Positions 25,661 to 37,394 of a stretch of 64,000 bases of DNA are shown here, in pieces. This stretch comes from Sympetrum striolatum. Lineage: Eukaryota; Arthropoda; Insecta; Odonata; Libellulidae. The stretch spans positions 372,001 through 436,000 of the forward strand of contig CANPUZ010000054.1 in the NCBI GenBank assembly GCA_947579665.1, in the 5' to 3' direction. Both the position numbers and the translations under genes were made by a program. The notes beneath the pieces are model-generated. The model was given only the letters and a program-made list of their open reading frames with translations. It did not search any database and was not told the origin of the DNA. The number at the start of each line of letters is the position of its first letter. The stretch's first letter is position 1.

Positions 25661-25667
25661 ATGAGAA

Positions 25668-25725
25668 AGCTCGGATCCAACTATTGTATCCGTCGTCAGG
25701 GAAGCAGCTTGTTTGTAAACACTAA
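25668..25725 (-). repeat. Dispersed ~200 bp repeat, terminal block only
   Basis: Reverse complement reads gtttacaaacaagctgcttc, ccctgacgacggatacaat, agttggatccg, matching the end block of the family (taaacaa ... ccctgacgaccgatcc ... ttgaatccga) at 43715-43770. Confidence 0.6.
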
Positions 25726-26869
25726 ATTAAATTCGTTTCTCTTCCTGCTGACTGCAAACTAATTAGGAAGATAGACGCTATTGAGGATTGTCATTCATCG
25801 CTGGAGAATCTTGACAGCTTCTTTAACTGGTGCTGCAGTTGGAACCTATATAATAGATTTATTTGTGTACTAGGACAAAGTCCTTTGGAACAAGTTTACA
25901 AAAATAAAAACACAAATATATACAGCTTATTACAAAGGACAAAAAAGAAACACAAATTCCAAAGCTCTGTCGGCGAGGGTGGAAAGGGTAAGTGATAGAA
26001 AAACAATCAGGTGGTGCCTTTTCTGCAATGCATGAACCCGTCACCGTACATTCGAACTTACTGTCTCAAAAGTTGAAGGATATTTCTAACTCGCGGCAAG
26101 AATCCGTAAAGTATCCAAACCAAAGCGTATTTACCAGAGTACCGCATCCATTGACTCATTCGCACGATCAAATATCCTCTTCATGTCTTCGATATGGAAT
26201 TTCTGAACAGTGACAGTGATAGTGACAGCATACATAGCTTAAAAACGGCGATTTTAAAGAGTTAAGGTCCTAAAAACTAAAACAATCCAACGAAGCCGCC
26301 GTGCTTCCAGGCCCAACAGCGCGCATCCGGATCGTGCAGCGCGATCGAAAAATCGCGTTTATTTTCGTGGTCGGTAACGTTCATAGAAGATCTCTGCTGG
26401 ATATTCTTAAACTGTCTTTACCCAATACTCTGGTGTGATTTCCCGCTGCGCATATTTTTTAAACAAAAGATATCGACTACTTTATGTCCAAATTTGCCTG
26501 AAAAAAGCGTCCGCCATTTTGTGATGGAACACCCCACAAATATTGACCAATATCCTTGCAACTGATGGATAGTATAGATAAAGTACCATATTGATCGAAC
26601 ACAATGTTTTTTATTCCAATAAATTCCTTCCACAAGTCCACTATTAGCTTAACTTATAAGATTTTCGAAGAGAAATAGAATCGGGCGTGTTTTTGGAAAT
26701 TTAGTCATGTTTGACCCTCCGTATCTAAGTAACGCATACGATTTATGGAAAATGACTTACTGTTCCATGATCAGCATTTATTTGGCTGTATATATGCAGA
26801 GTTTTAAGTTTGTATCTCAAAACAAGCAATTTTGGACTTTTGTCCGGCTTTTTTCGATTTCGGACCACT
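25726..26869. other. No gene supported; small GC-rich patch near 26,290-26,390
   Basis: Two short frames (25992-26213 plus, 26418-26633 minus) show no motif. The patch at 26,290-26,390 is notably GC-rich for this window and holds a 6 bp stem, cgcgat cgaaaa atcgcg. Confidence 0.45.
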
Positions 26870-27640
26870 GTGCGCCTCCCAGAAAATCCCGCCGAGGCAA
26901 AGAAGACGCTCAACTGCGCCTTTGGAAGCCGCACCCGCCACCACGTCGGAGCAGAATCTCATCCTCACCATGGACAGATTGATATTCCAATAAGCCGTCA
27001 CCGCTCCGTTGGCAGAATTCCCTTGAAAAGCTCCCGCGCCTCCGATGTAGCATTCCCGGCTACATAATCTACCGCACTGACAGGCAAACTGCACCCGGCG
27101 AAACGGATAGGAGGAGGAGCAGCCATTGCCGACTGCATCCAGCACACCCTGCCCTCGCCGCACCTCGCCGAAAGGAAGGTGAGTAGTCTTCGGCATCTTC
27201 CTCCGCTCCCCCTTCATGCACCCGAAGGCGATCTTCGTCATCTGTCCACTGGAGAGCGACAATCTGCTCGTCATTGCATTTTTAGGAGCCGCCGAACGAT
27301 GCATCCCAACATGCCGCTGCTTGCATAAGGACGACTGGAAATCCTTTCTTCTTTGCGACGCCCTCCAGCCGCCGTCCCTGGACCTAGAGACGCCGGACGA
27401 CCTGGATGCATAAGCCGAAAAATCGTCACCAGCATCCAAGCCGCAGCCGACGCAGCCACACCTTTCGCCAGATGCAGAGGGAAATTTCTTCTGCAATCAA
27501 GGAATGGAAGAACGCCAGTCGTAACTTGCAAAATTAAACGCATGAGACGGCTCCTTTTGGCATTCCATCGCACACTTCCTTGGCTTGATTTGTGCTTCTG
27601 TCGACTCCTCCTCCTTGCATAGATTCGCTCAACAGTCTTA
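26870..27640. other. GC-rich island with overlapping open frames, origin unknown
   Basis: This block of roughly 770 bp is much richer in G and C than its surroundings. On the minus strand one frame is open for 230 codons (27496-26804) and a second for 144 codons (27705-27271). The plus strand has frames of 85 to 91 codons. None shows a domain I recognise. The 230-codon frame is rich in Cys, Gly, Ser and Arg, as expected of an unselected GC-rich frame. High GC by itself lowers stop-codon frequency, so long frames here are weak evidence. It could be a decayed exon, a CpG-rich regulatory block or inserted DNA. Confidence 0.4.
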
Positions 27641-28287
27641 CAGAACAGTCTCCTCTTGTCTTTGAAGTGAAGCGCCATTGCTTCGAATGAGTGACCCATC
27701 CGCAAATAACCATTACGATATTATAGAGTAAAAATGGGTAAATTTGAATTTGCGAGTCGGCAAATATCACTTAAAACATTCTAATTAATCATAAACAATA
27801 TGATTTTAAATGTAATCAAGTAGAGCTTTCCGCTATTTTAATTTAAATACTGTATCAGTAATAAATGATAAAATAATGAGAATAAGACACTTAGATCAAT
27901 GATGGTACCCCACCCCTTCAAACGAAACAGGAAAAAAATAACAAAAATTTCTCTCTCAAATGTAAAATTTTTGTTTTTTTCTACAATTTTGATGGTAACC
28001 ACCGATAAATAAATCACACTGTCGTGTCCAGCATTACTTCCGTACTGACAAAGTTATTAATGATTTCGACGTACTTCGTAATTTTAATGTTGCAACATAG
28101 CAAATTTGAACCATGAGATTTGACGAATATTTAAATAGCCTGCTCTGGTCTTTTTCTGCATACATTCATCCATGTATTATTTTGCTTCTGTTTTTTGTGC
28201 AATCGAATATATTTATTTTCAATTTTCTTATTTCTTTGTTTGTTGCTTGCATTCACTATAAAATGGTGCCATAACTGTGTTTAAACC
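27641..28287. other. AT-rich DNA, nothing recognised
   Basis: No motif-bearing frame, repeat or RNA gene is visible. Confidence 0.5.
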
Positions 28288-28432
28288 TTTGAATAAATAA
28301 ATATATGAATAATTATACGAATAAATGAACTAATGAATAAACAATGATATAAAAGGATAAATAAATTAATGCATAAATGAATTAATAAGTGAACACATAA
28401 ATGAATAAATATATCAGTAAATAAATAAAAAA
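28288..28432. repeat. Low-complexity tract of ATAA/ATGA-like units
   Basis: About 145 bp of imperfect repeats of the type aataaataaatgaataaa, ending in an A-run (aaataaaaaaaaaattc). A degenerate tetranucleotide microsatellite. Confidence 0.85.
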
Positions 28433-29449
28433 AAAATTCTAGAAGCTGCAAATTTAAACCAGCGGCGATTCTCTCGTATGTTCAAAGCAGTTGACATGAC
28501 TAAGCATGAATACAGTTTTTCGCCATCTCCTGGGGAAGTTTGGAACTATTTGAGAGATAGAAAGAAAGAGAGAGAAAAAGCCCATAGATGGTGCTGCCAC
28601 GGGAGATTTTAAAACTACTACGGTGGACGATAAGTGTCGATGAATGAACCTTTTGCGGATCTTTCCCCCGTCGCCCTCTTGCGCCGGAACACGGAACCAA
28701 CGTGTTTAAACAGGTGTGAGGCGGTAGGGTGGGGACGTTAGTTTACATCTCTTTTTTTTACTCCACAGCGAAGCGGAATGGACTGAAAAGATTAAGAATG
28801 TGTAGCAGAATCTATAGATTTCTTTCTGGTGCACTCTGGTAACACTGAAAGGGAGTCTTAATGTGTTTAAAAGTTCGTGTTTCCGAAACCTCGCGGAAAT
28901 GCTTGCAAGTGGCTCGCAGATAAATAAGAAAAAATGAGGGGATGAATTTGGTACCAAATTAAAGGAGATTAAGTAATCTTTCCATTTATTACATTTAAAT
29001 CTCGGTTACTACTTCAAATAAGGAGCATTAAAGTTTATTAAATGATAAAGCTTCTTCTCAATTGCACTGGCTTTAAAGCTCTAATTCGGAAAATAAGTTT
29101 TTAAATCACCGTTAGTTATGCTTATGAATCAACAACACGGTATAATATAAAAAATAATTATTAAAACTATTAAAAACTATTTGTCATAATATATGATTCC
29201 ATTTGGTTCAAAAATATGTCGCAGGTTAAGGGAGGGTCATTTTGTTTCTACTTCCACTCTCATTACATTGCTTAAAAAACGTACAAAATTAATCAACATA
29301 TAGTTATATTTAACAACCTATATTTGACAACATAATGAATTTATCACACTGTACGAGTAAAATGTTGCTTGCATAGTGCAAGCAAATCGATAACTCTAAT
29401 TTCGAGTCGGCATCAGATAGAAAGGGTCCTCAAAAGAAAAAATCGGATT
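28433..29449. other. No gene supported
   Basis: A less AT-rich patch lies at 28,500-28,740, with two short minus-strand frames (28500-28700 and 28706-28957) and no recognisable domain. The remainder is AT-rich. Confidence 0.5.
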
Positions 29450-29890
29450 CAAAATATTCTTAAAATTCGCTGCAATTTATTAGTCCGGCATCGAACTCGG
29501 GACTTCCTGACGATATTTACTATGCAGCACAACAGAAGATCACCATCTCTAACTATGCGTGAAAAATCAAGCAGAAATATTGGGTGCAACTTCCTCAAAC
29601 TACGTCCTAATTTTCACATATATTCCTTACCTGAGAAATGTTAATGTGCTCTGGTATCGAACCCAGGAACAGCGTGATCTTATCTAATTTTTTCCAAAAC
29701 TAAGTCTTAATATACATCTTATATCTAAGCAAGAACTTCCTACAATTTCGATAAATTCGTAAAAAAATGAAAAATTACTTCAATGTATTTTATAGGGGAA
29801 ATTTTTGCATTGTCCTAGCATCGAACCCGGGACTTTTTCTGGGAAAGTCATTAATATTTTAGATAGACAATGACCATATATATAGGTTCC
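29450..29890 (-). repeat. Three tRNA-like monomers spaced ~165 bp
   Basis: B-box-like blocks in reverse orientation (gcatcgaactcggga, gtatcgaacccagg, gcatcgaacccggga) have their tcgaa at 29491, 29657 and 29821, giving spacings of 166 and 164 bp. Read on the minus strand, the first gives gagttcgatgcc preceded by gtgatcttctgttgtgctgc, in the style of a tRNA gene's D-arm to T-arm. Stems are imperfect and no acceptor pairing is evident, so these are tRNA-derived or tRNA-like repeats, not tRNA genes. Confidence 0.6.
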
Positions 29891-30052
29891 GTGAGTTTTG
29901 ATTCTCTACCTATCCGGGAAGTATTTTTTTTTAATTCCCGAAAATCAAAGCAATGAATTTAAATTGAAAAATCTGATGTGGCCAACACATGAATTTCTCC
30001 GTATTTATAGAAAACAGAAGCCTATGCTGGTAATATATAAAAAACTCCAAAA

Positions 30053-30600
30053 CAATGAGTGTTACAGGAAAATGTTTCATACAAGTTTAGTAGTAAAAAA
30101 CATTATCAATAACTTTGGTACATAATTGTATATACCTACATTGCATTCTGACAGAGATAAGAATGAAAAACTTCCATTTCTGGGTAAACAACAACTTCCG
30201 GTTAACCATTATTGAAGAATAACTCCTAAACAATCAGTGTTACGGAAAACTGTTTCATACAAAAGTTGTAGTAAAATACATTATCTATAACTCTTGTATG
30301 AAGATGTATATACCTAAGTCGCATTTTGACAGAGATTTGTATGAAAAACTTCCATTTCTGGATTAACAACAACTTCCGGTTAACAATTATTGGAGAATAA
30401 CTCCTAAACAATCAGTGTTACGAAAAAATGTTATGTATAAAAGTTGTAGTAAAGTACATTATCTACATTTTTGTGTGTAAATGTATATACCTATATTGCC
30501 TTCTTACAGAGATATTTAAGAAACAAACTTTTGTTCCGGATAAACCGTAACTTCCGGTTAATCGATATTCTCCAAAAACAAATCAACTTTTGGCAATGTT
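30053..30600 (+). repeat. ~178 bp tandem subrepeat, three clear copies and a decayed fourth
   Basis: Copies start at caatgagtgttac (30053), caatcagtgttacgg (30231) and caatcagtgttacg (30409), each exactly 178 bp apart. Shared blocks include gtttcatacaa, gtatatacct and acttccggttaa. A weaker fourth copy begins near 30587 (aatcaacttttggcaatgt). Confidence 0.85.
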
Positions 30601-30795
30601 AGGAAAATACTAAGTATGAATTTTGGAAATGATCGGATAATTAATTTTTAAGATAGAGCGCACACAAACTTTTTAACCACGGACAGACAGACACACAGAC
30701 AGACATGTTCGGGAAAATAGCTAAAACATGCTCTATGGGCCCCAAAACATCTATTTCCGTCGAAATCTGAAGGTCGAATTTTTTTGCGAATACAA

Positions 30796-30828
30796 TACTT
30801 TCTCTATACTACGTATAGGGAGAAAGTA
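30796..30828. repeat. Terminal hairpin of the 30 kb element
   Basis: tactttctctatac and gtatagggagaaagta are inverted copies with one mismatch and a three-base loop. The same palindrome closes the element at 33653-34286 (34251-34283). Confidence 0.8.
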
Positions 30829-30839
30829 AAAAATCGGGC

Positions 30840-30935
30840 CTTTGGGGCCTTCTGGAATCGAACCCATGACACTGAGGTTGAAAATCGCAGTTTTCGGTTA
30901 CACGTTATAGCCAACACGTCGTAAAAATTAATGTC
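30840..30935 (-). repeat. Single tRNA-like monomer
   Basis: On the minus strand it reads ctataacgtgtaaccg, then ttttcaacctcagtgtc and atgggttcgattccagaag. This matches the first monomer of the array at 52660-52745 nearly block for block. A- and B-box-like parts are about 35 bp apart, as in tRNA genes, but the acceptor stem is not evident. Confidence 0.6.
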
Positions 30936-31758
30936 AATGACGCTTGTGGTTTAGCCTGTGAATTAGTATCCTATCTATATATATGAATGAATCTGGAGAA
31001 GCGTCTATATTAAGACTGTATAACAGGATTAAGTTCTTAAAAGATTGAAAAAGAAAATTGGTGGACGTTTTTTAGCCCTCCCTTTAAGGGTTAAGCCTTC
31101 CCATAAACGCCTACTCCCTCGGGGCGTATGCCGCCTTGTTTCACTCTCACAGTATCGGAAGTTATGATAAAAACAGCACAACTGTATGCCATCTTAATTC
31201 TTGGGCGTTATTGAATTTCCAGCCCCTTGGCTTCAAATTCAACTTATTCAATTTCTGCATCTTACTTAATGAAAAAGTACTTTTGCATATCATAGCTCCC
31301 ACATGACTATCCGGGAGCCCAGTTATGATATTGTGCACTAGTGACGCATCAATGACGGGAGCATCAAACACAGGGCAACGAGGGCGAGGCGACACACCAT
31401 CTTACCCGGAGGAATCCTCCGCTAATGGAGTACTCGGATTCTGAAACACAACATCCACTCATATGCAGTTCATTACCCAAACTGACATTAACGCCAACGA
31501 TTTATGGCTTCTTTGAGAAGAATCTTCTGACAGCGTCTTCGCGGAAGTTTAATTGTGATAGCGAACACAATTCTCGCAACTATCTCACTCAACAGTAATG
31601 CAGACTTCATGCTTTAATTCAAACACAACCCGCGTGGCGTTGGTTTCCTATTCCGTGCGTTCGAATAGCTTATTATAAGATTCATACAATTTTGTAATTT
31701 ACATATATAAATAAATATATATATAATATATAATATATAAATAATTTTTTAATGAAGC
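30936..31758. other. No gene supported; ends in an (AT)-rich microsatellite
   Basis: A 77-codon minus frame at 31162-31395 has no recognisable domain. An AT dinucleotide-like tract lies at about 31,700-31,745, just before the truncated hAT-like copy. Confidence 0.5.
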
Positions 31759-32320
31759 GAAACCATCTGATATAAATGATATTTTGTTTCTTAGAAGAGG
31801 AGTTAATTTTAGAAACAAGGGATGAAGCCACTCCTAAGAAACCTGCTGATGATACAGTCTAATTACGAAAGATATTCTAATAAGCATGGGCGCGCCAATG
31901 TGGGGATCTAGTGCGTGGATATTGCGTTTTATGTCCCTTGCCAAATAATCGTTGCTAATTTTTTTCCTTCTCACGCTTGGCAACCTCCTGGAAGGAAGAA
32001 CTCTCAAAGACTCGGGAAGTTTATATCTACAACATCAATATACTTCAGCATAGAACAAATGACTTTTTAATAGATATTGGACGTATCCGAACTAGAAATC
32101 CAAACAACACTTATGATAAATTTCCAATAGCTCACTTATGTAAACTACTATCATGGAAAGTTTAATAAGTAGGCCAGATAAGCATTAAACTGCTCCATTT
32201 TTCAATGCATTTAGTTTTTGAAATAACTGACATATTTGTAGTGGGCATGAATAAACTAGTCCCTGTAAGTTAGGCATTTTTCGTTTCCTTGGACAGCGGC
32301 AAATCCTGGCTGCGCCACTG
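31759..32320 (+). mobile_element. Truncated hAT-like element (3' ~560 bp)
   Basis: Collinear with 39,370-39,938, the last quarter of the complete element at 37759-39938. Both start aaccatctgatat.aatga and end caaatcctggctgcgccactg. The left terminal repeat and 1.6 kb of interior are missing. The antisense strand of both copies shares a stretch of readable codons (KEKISNDYLARDIKRNIH), which could be transposase remnant, though I do not recognise the motif. Confidence 0.75.
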
Positions 32321-33652
32321 GATGAAGCAAAGGGTCCATATCGACGACAGAAAGTGACGCGGGAGAGCATGTGAGAGAACAAAGGAAACCGAATGCGTAA
32401 CTAACGAAATATTAAGCATCGTTCATAGATCCTTTATGCTAGGAAGCCTTGGGAGCATTTTCTCCCATAATATAAATTTCTGAAAACCTTGAAAAATAAT
32501 ATGAAGCGTATAAAACAGAGAAGATCCATCTTCTGACTTCCTAGGAAACGAAAATTCACTTCGTTTCTAAATTTGCCCGAACAGAATCCTTTGGAAATTC
32601 TGGAATTCAACTGCGAAGGCAAGGATTGGACGTTGATCGGAATCCCCGTTTATGGAAGACGATTTTTCAGGAAACTTACTTCATAGAAATAAAAAAAATC
32701 TTCGTTTTGCTGAGGCAGAAAAAAATCGACTAGTGCTTGACTTTGCAAATAGCCAAAATATTCCTCATCGTTTAACTTGATATCAGTCCGTGTCGACAGT
32801 AAAATATTTAATGGTTTCTAGATCAATCAAATCACGAAATATACATTTACTCATTTAAATCATGTAATTTTATTTAGACGAAGCTAATGCTGTATAAATA
32901 CACGCTATATTCACACGTTTAATTTTTATTCATCTCAGTTTACTGTAAAATTACATCAAATATGAATTAAGATTGTTGAAGATAAATTATTTCCGTGAAA
33001 TTGATTCTTTCGCTAATCCTGAAAAAAAAATTATTGTGAAAATAACTTTCCGAAAATGAATTATGCCCTAAGTGTGTTCAAATGTTATACCGCTTATTTC
33101 TCTCTCCCATACTATTTCACGGACTAGTTAAGGTTTTCACCACTTCGTCATGTTTCAGAATTTTACATGGTCTGGATTGCAAATATGACTGAGAACATAC
33201 TATCGCCCATTCCCATTGAGTATTTCCGACGATTTCCCCTTACTTTAGATACCAAACACGATGAGATTTTCGTTTCCACATCTGTCGGTTAGTCACATTG
33301 GATTACAAATTGGCCGAGTGACATTTGTAGATCATTTAACTTAAGTGCACGTGAAATAACTCGTCATCAAGGATCACAAAATGTGCGATTAAAAACAACT
33401 CCTCCAATGGCGGCGAAGGGCTCCACGATTTCATCGACCGTCACTTAATTCGGCAGAGGGCGTAAAACGTGCATTTTTTCGCAGTCAACGTACTTTTGGG
33501 CGCAACTTCCCCAAACCCCCTCATAATTCAAAATAGCCTCGAAAGGAGGCGTCTCAGTAACTTATCGCTTCCTTAAGTTACCGATTGAAATAGACCATCT
33601 GAACCTCGTTTGCTCAGCTTCCCGGATATAACGCACGCAACTCCAACATAAT
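32321..33652. other. No gene supported
   Basis: Anonymous DNA with two ~65-codon minus frames (32185-32382, largely inside the truncated hAT copy, and 32434-32622) and no motif. The part at 33,380-33,560 is somewhat GC-richer without coding pattern. Confidence 0.5.
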
Positions 33653-34286
33653 AAATCTGATGTGGCCAGCACAGGACTTTCTCCATATATAAGATGTAAA
33701 TATTTATCTACGACAGTATTTTCAAACTCTATATTCAATCTAAAGTTAATAATAAGTGATAAATTAATATCATAGTATCTTTTACGTCACAAACATTATA
33801 TATAATGTTTTTCGGGACATGATCGATGAAAAACAATGAAATTGGCCTTTCGCCCACAGCGCCCAGAGCGCCCACGAAGTACATAATCAGCAACTTTCTG
33901 TTAATCAGTATTTCACGATTAACTTTAAGCAATCAGTTGCAAAAAATATGTTTCATACAAAAGTTATAGTAAAATACATTTTCTAAAATTTTCTAAAACG
34001 GATATTTGCTTCGAAGAATGAAGCTCGACTTCCGGTCAACCGATTTACTCTAAAAACTAATCAACTCTGAGAGCACCAACCAAAATGCCATATCTGAAGT
34101 TTGGTATTGATCCGTTAAAAAGTTTGTATGTTAGAGCGCCTATAAGCACACACACACACACACACACAGACATCATTCCGAAAATGGTCAAAACGTGTTC
34201 TAGGGAACAATTTCCGTTGTAATCTCGAAGGCAATTTTTTATGAAAACAATACTTTCTCTATACTACTTATATGGAGAAAGTAAAA
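33653..34286 (+). mobile_element. Second copy of the hairpin-ended non-coding element
   Basis: Starts aatctgatgtggccagcaca, followed by ggactttctccatatataag. It ends cttatatggagaaagtaaaaa, whose reverse complement resembles that start, so the ends form an imperfect inverted repeat. It has blocks in common with the 30 kb copy (gtttcatacaaaagtt, acttccggt, the CA-rich run, and a closing hairpin) but only one subrepeat rather than three or four. No coding frame. Class unknown. Confidence 0.6.
34147..34168 (+). repeat. (CA)11 microsatellite
   Basis: Eleven uninterrupted CA units, in the position where the sister element at 30 kb carries acagacag-type repeats. The microsatellite therefore grew from a sequence native to the element. 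Confidence 0.95.
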
Positions 34287-35155
34287 ATGCTCTCCTCCCT
34301 GCAGAGGCGGTACAGTAAATCCGTAACAGTAAAGAAACAGGCCGACCATTGGGCTAAAGGTTCTTCCGTCGATTCAATGATTTCCGAGAAAAAAGAGCTT
34401 CGCAAAGAGTTGGGAAAAGAGAGAGAGGCGTTGATAGCGAGTATATCGTGGGTGTATGTGAGCGTAGGATAGGGATAAAGAACAAGGACTTCAAATCTGG
34501 ATTGAGGTATATTGTATTTAATTCATTTCGGTTTTATATTATTAGAAACACTTTTCTAAACAGCTTAATTGCCCTAAACCGGATGGTAACAAAATAAAAG
34601 ATACCTCTAAAAAAGGAATTGGTTTAGTCTGTTACTTACGACAAATGTGATTAAAAATAGCTAACGAAAATAATTTTTCCCAATTATTTAACATTAACAA
34701 ATATTTCGGAACCATAAATTCTAATTCTCGGTCTCAAATAAGGGCCGTGTTGTATTTATTAGCCCTTGAATTCAATAATATAGTGACTGTAAACTGGTAA
34801 AGGTGAATCGGAAAGGACCATAATACGGTAAACCGCAATTTACATCTAATCTATTCTCCTAAAGAAAATGAGTGATTCTGATGATACGACTCATCACACG
34901 ATGTCATATTCACATTGATATTTTCTCTCCAACGCAACTTTCAGAGCAACTAAAACCCATAAGTGGACGTGGAAAGTTTTCCACTTGAATTTTTTTCACA
35001 AAAGTTTATCATTGATGGCTATCACATTCCTCTTGAGATTTCGTCAACAAAATGTTATCTGAGAGAATACACTTGCAATACTCAATCTCTCTCAAATCCT
35101 TGGATAAGTAAATCATTATCAAAACTGGCAGCAACGCCAATGATAAGGGCAGAAT
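34287..35155. other. AT-rich DNA, nothing recognised
   Basis: A 66-codon plus frame at 34272-34472 overlaps the end of the hairpin element and has no motif. No repeats seen. Confidence 0.5.
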
Positions 35156-35605
35156 ATGGAAATCATGACCTGTAAACCTCTACCGTACATTTCCACCCGG
35201 ATGCAGCGGCTAAAAATTCGCAGTTACCACACTTTCTTCGCGCCTCTGTACACAAAGAGGAAAACGATAAGCGCCCTGTCCGTAAAGTTCCATCTGGAGC
35301 GTAGCTGGAACCCCGTCATAAACCCTCAGCGCCTGCCACCGGTGTGCTCTAAAATACGAGACTTCGGTGGAGAAGAAGAGCCTCCCAAAAAGCCGCATAG
35401 CTTCTCACATGTGTTTGCCCAAAAAATGAGTCCATTTTCGCGAGGGCCTTGTCAGGAGAAAGGGTGGAAGCAAGGGTTTTCTGGAGAGGGGATAAATGAA
35501 GCGCAGCCTCACTCCACCACCTCATGCACTTCCGGTCTCCCCTACACACGGTCCCTCCTCGCTTCGATCGCTAAAACACGATTACCTCCTCTTTGCCCTT
35601 CTTGA
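35156..35605 (+). other. 149-codon open frame in a GC-balanced patch, unassigned
   Basis: The frame starts at a true ATG (35156) and ends in a stop after 149 codons. The patch from about 35,160 to 35,720 is clearly less AT-rich than its flanks. The predicted product is basic, rich in Ser and Pro, without signal peptide, membrane segment or motif. Overlapping minus frames (35398-35210, 35549-35349, 35816-35571) are also open, as expected from composition. I do not claim it is a gene. Confidence 0.2.
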
Positions 35606-35719
35606 GAGCTCTCGGCAAACGCGGTTTGCGTCCATCTGAAGGAAAATAGACTCTCAAACGAGCTTCCGAAACGACCCTCCAGTTATGGCAATGTGCGTGG
35701 ATTCTCAGACGTCGGTGCG

Positions 35720-37390
35720 GAAAGAGTGGAATTGGCTGAAGCGGCATCATAAGCGAGAACAGCTTCCTGCAGATACAAGGCCAATTCCATTCGATGCATT
35801 TCAAATTACATAGCATTTAAGTGCAGTGATTGGGAGTGCAGATGCGGAGAACAAACGAAGCAAGGGGAGAAAGAACATTAAGTGAGTTAGGTTCTTATGG
35901 TAAACTAAATTCTACAAAATTGTATTTATAAGCGAACTATTTTCGATTGAAAATTCGCAATTGAAAACGTATAATTTCCATTAACAATCAAATTAAAAAG
36001 TAAACTCAACTATCGCCAACTACATCACAACGCGTATAACTATGAATATCTCCGAAGAAACAAAACGAAAAAATGTTTAGCACAGCGATACCGCAGCTGA
36101 GGAATATACTTCGTTTAGAAACTACATTTGCTGGCTAGGATACAGAATCCGCAAGTATCCATAAATACAATCGGAAACTGCCAAAGTACTTATTAAAAAA
36201 CTAAAATAAATTACTTTACTATCTTTCTGGATATATTTGAAATATTGGCTCATTCGTGCATGCGTAGATATCCGCCAATGTATTCGTCATAGTCATTGTT
36301 CAAAAACTAGTGAAATATTGGTCAATCGAAAAATTGCTTAGCTATTTTTCTCCGTGTTAGAGATATCACTTATGTTCATAATAATTATAGAGGTATTACT
36401 AGTAAGAATCACAATTAGCAACTCACCACCTCCATTCAAACGTTTTCTTAATCCATTTAAGGTGTTGAAAGGAACAATGAACTTACCTGTAAAGAAAAAA
36501 GTGTATCAATTAGAAAGAGTTATACATGAAACACGGATATTTTAATTCTTACCAATTTATTTTTATATTTCTTATCAAATAAGAAATGTAAGAAGTTAAG
36601 TAATATATTTGAGGACTATTTAGTTATATCACAGCAAGTTACGATTTATTTCGTCTAACCTTTTAAAACTAAATTACAAATAAAAACGAGGGCTATGTTC
36701 AACTTTATGGGAGGACGGAAAACTATCAAGGACACTAAAAAATTGACCAAAATTGATTTGCAACAATTCAATACTTCTTTAAAGTAACGAAAAACTCAAT
36801 ATTTCTTGTAATTCGGCATATTGCTAAGCAATTTAATGTAAAGCAGCCCAAGTAATAATCATTTGCATCAAAAAATTGAGTATTTGTCTAAATAAGATTC
36901 TGAAGATTTTCTCTTCTAAATGGTCGATGCCTAATCTAATTGAATAATCAGTACTTGTTCACTCGTTTATATACAGTACACAGCAAACCTTGGCCATTAT
37001 ATTCCCCGTTTTTGGTGATCTGCAATTAGTTTTGTATTCTCATGCATTGAAACATTTTCCTAGAATAACTTCAGATGTAATAAATTCTCCTGGAGCTTAT
37101 CTATGCTTTAGAATAAAGGACACAAGCATTGAAAGCGTAATCAGTATTCAAATACGATTATCTAATAACGAACAGAACGAAATACCACCCATTCAGTAAT
37201 AGATCACAATTAACATCTACCTATCTGACTCTAACTTACTTAGGGACTATTCCATTTCGTTGAGGTACCCTTAAAAATGCAAGCACCCACTTTCGGGGGG
37301 AAAACAAACGGAAAGAACTAACGGTGAGCGAAAGCTGAAACAGGCGGTGGAAAACCAAAGACCCTTCATCGCGAAAGGCATTATGCGAGG
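35720..37390. other. AT-rich DNA, nothing recognised
   Basis: Only short frames, no transposon ends, and no tandem structure. Confidence 0.5.
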
Positions 37391-37394
37391 CTCA

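Larger units (their letters stand above)
29968..30828 (+). mobile_element. Non-coding element with internal ~178 bp tandem repeats and terminal hairpin
   Basis: Begins with aatctgatgtggccaacaca, also found at 33653 and, reversed, near 63132. It ends in a hairpin and agaaagtaaaaa shared with the element at 33653-34286. Between them lie three to four ~178 bp tandem subrepeats and a run of acagacag-type repeats (30685-30705). No protein-coding frame. It sits between tRNA-like monomers on both sides (29450-29890 and 30840-30930), so it may have inserted into that repeat. Boundaries are set by similarity to the other copies and could shift. Class unknown. Confidence 0.6.

Noticed and set aside
26804..27496. 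230-codon minus-strand frame as a gene
   Set aside because: No recognisable motif; GC-rich composition alone opens several overlapping frames on both strands here.
29450..29890. CRISPR-like array, because of regular ~165 bp spacing of a short conserved block
   Set aside because: The spacing is far too long, the intervening sequence is itself repeated, and the setting is eukaryotic.
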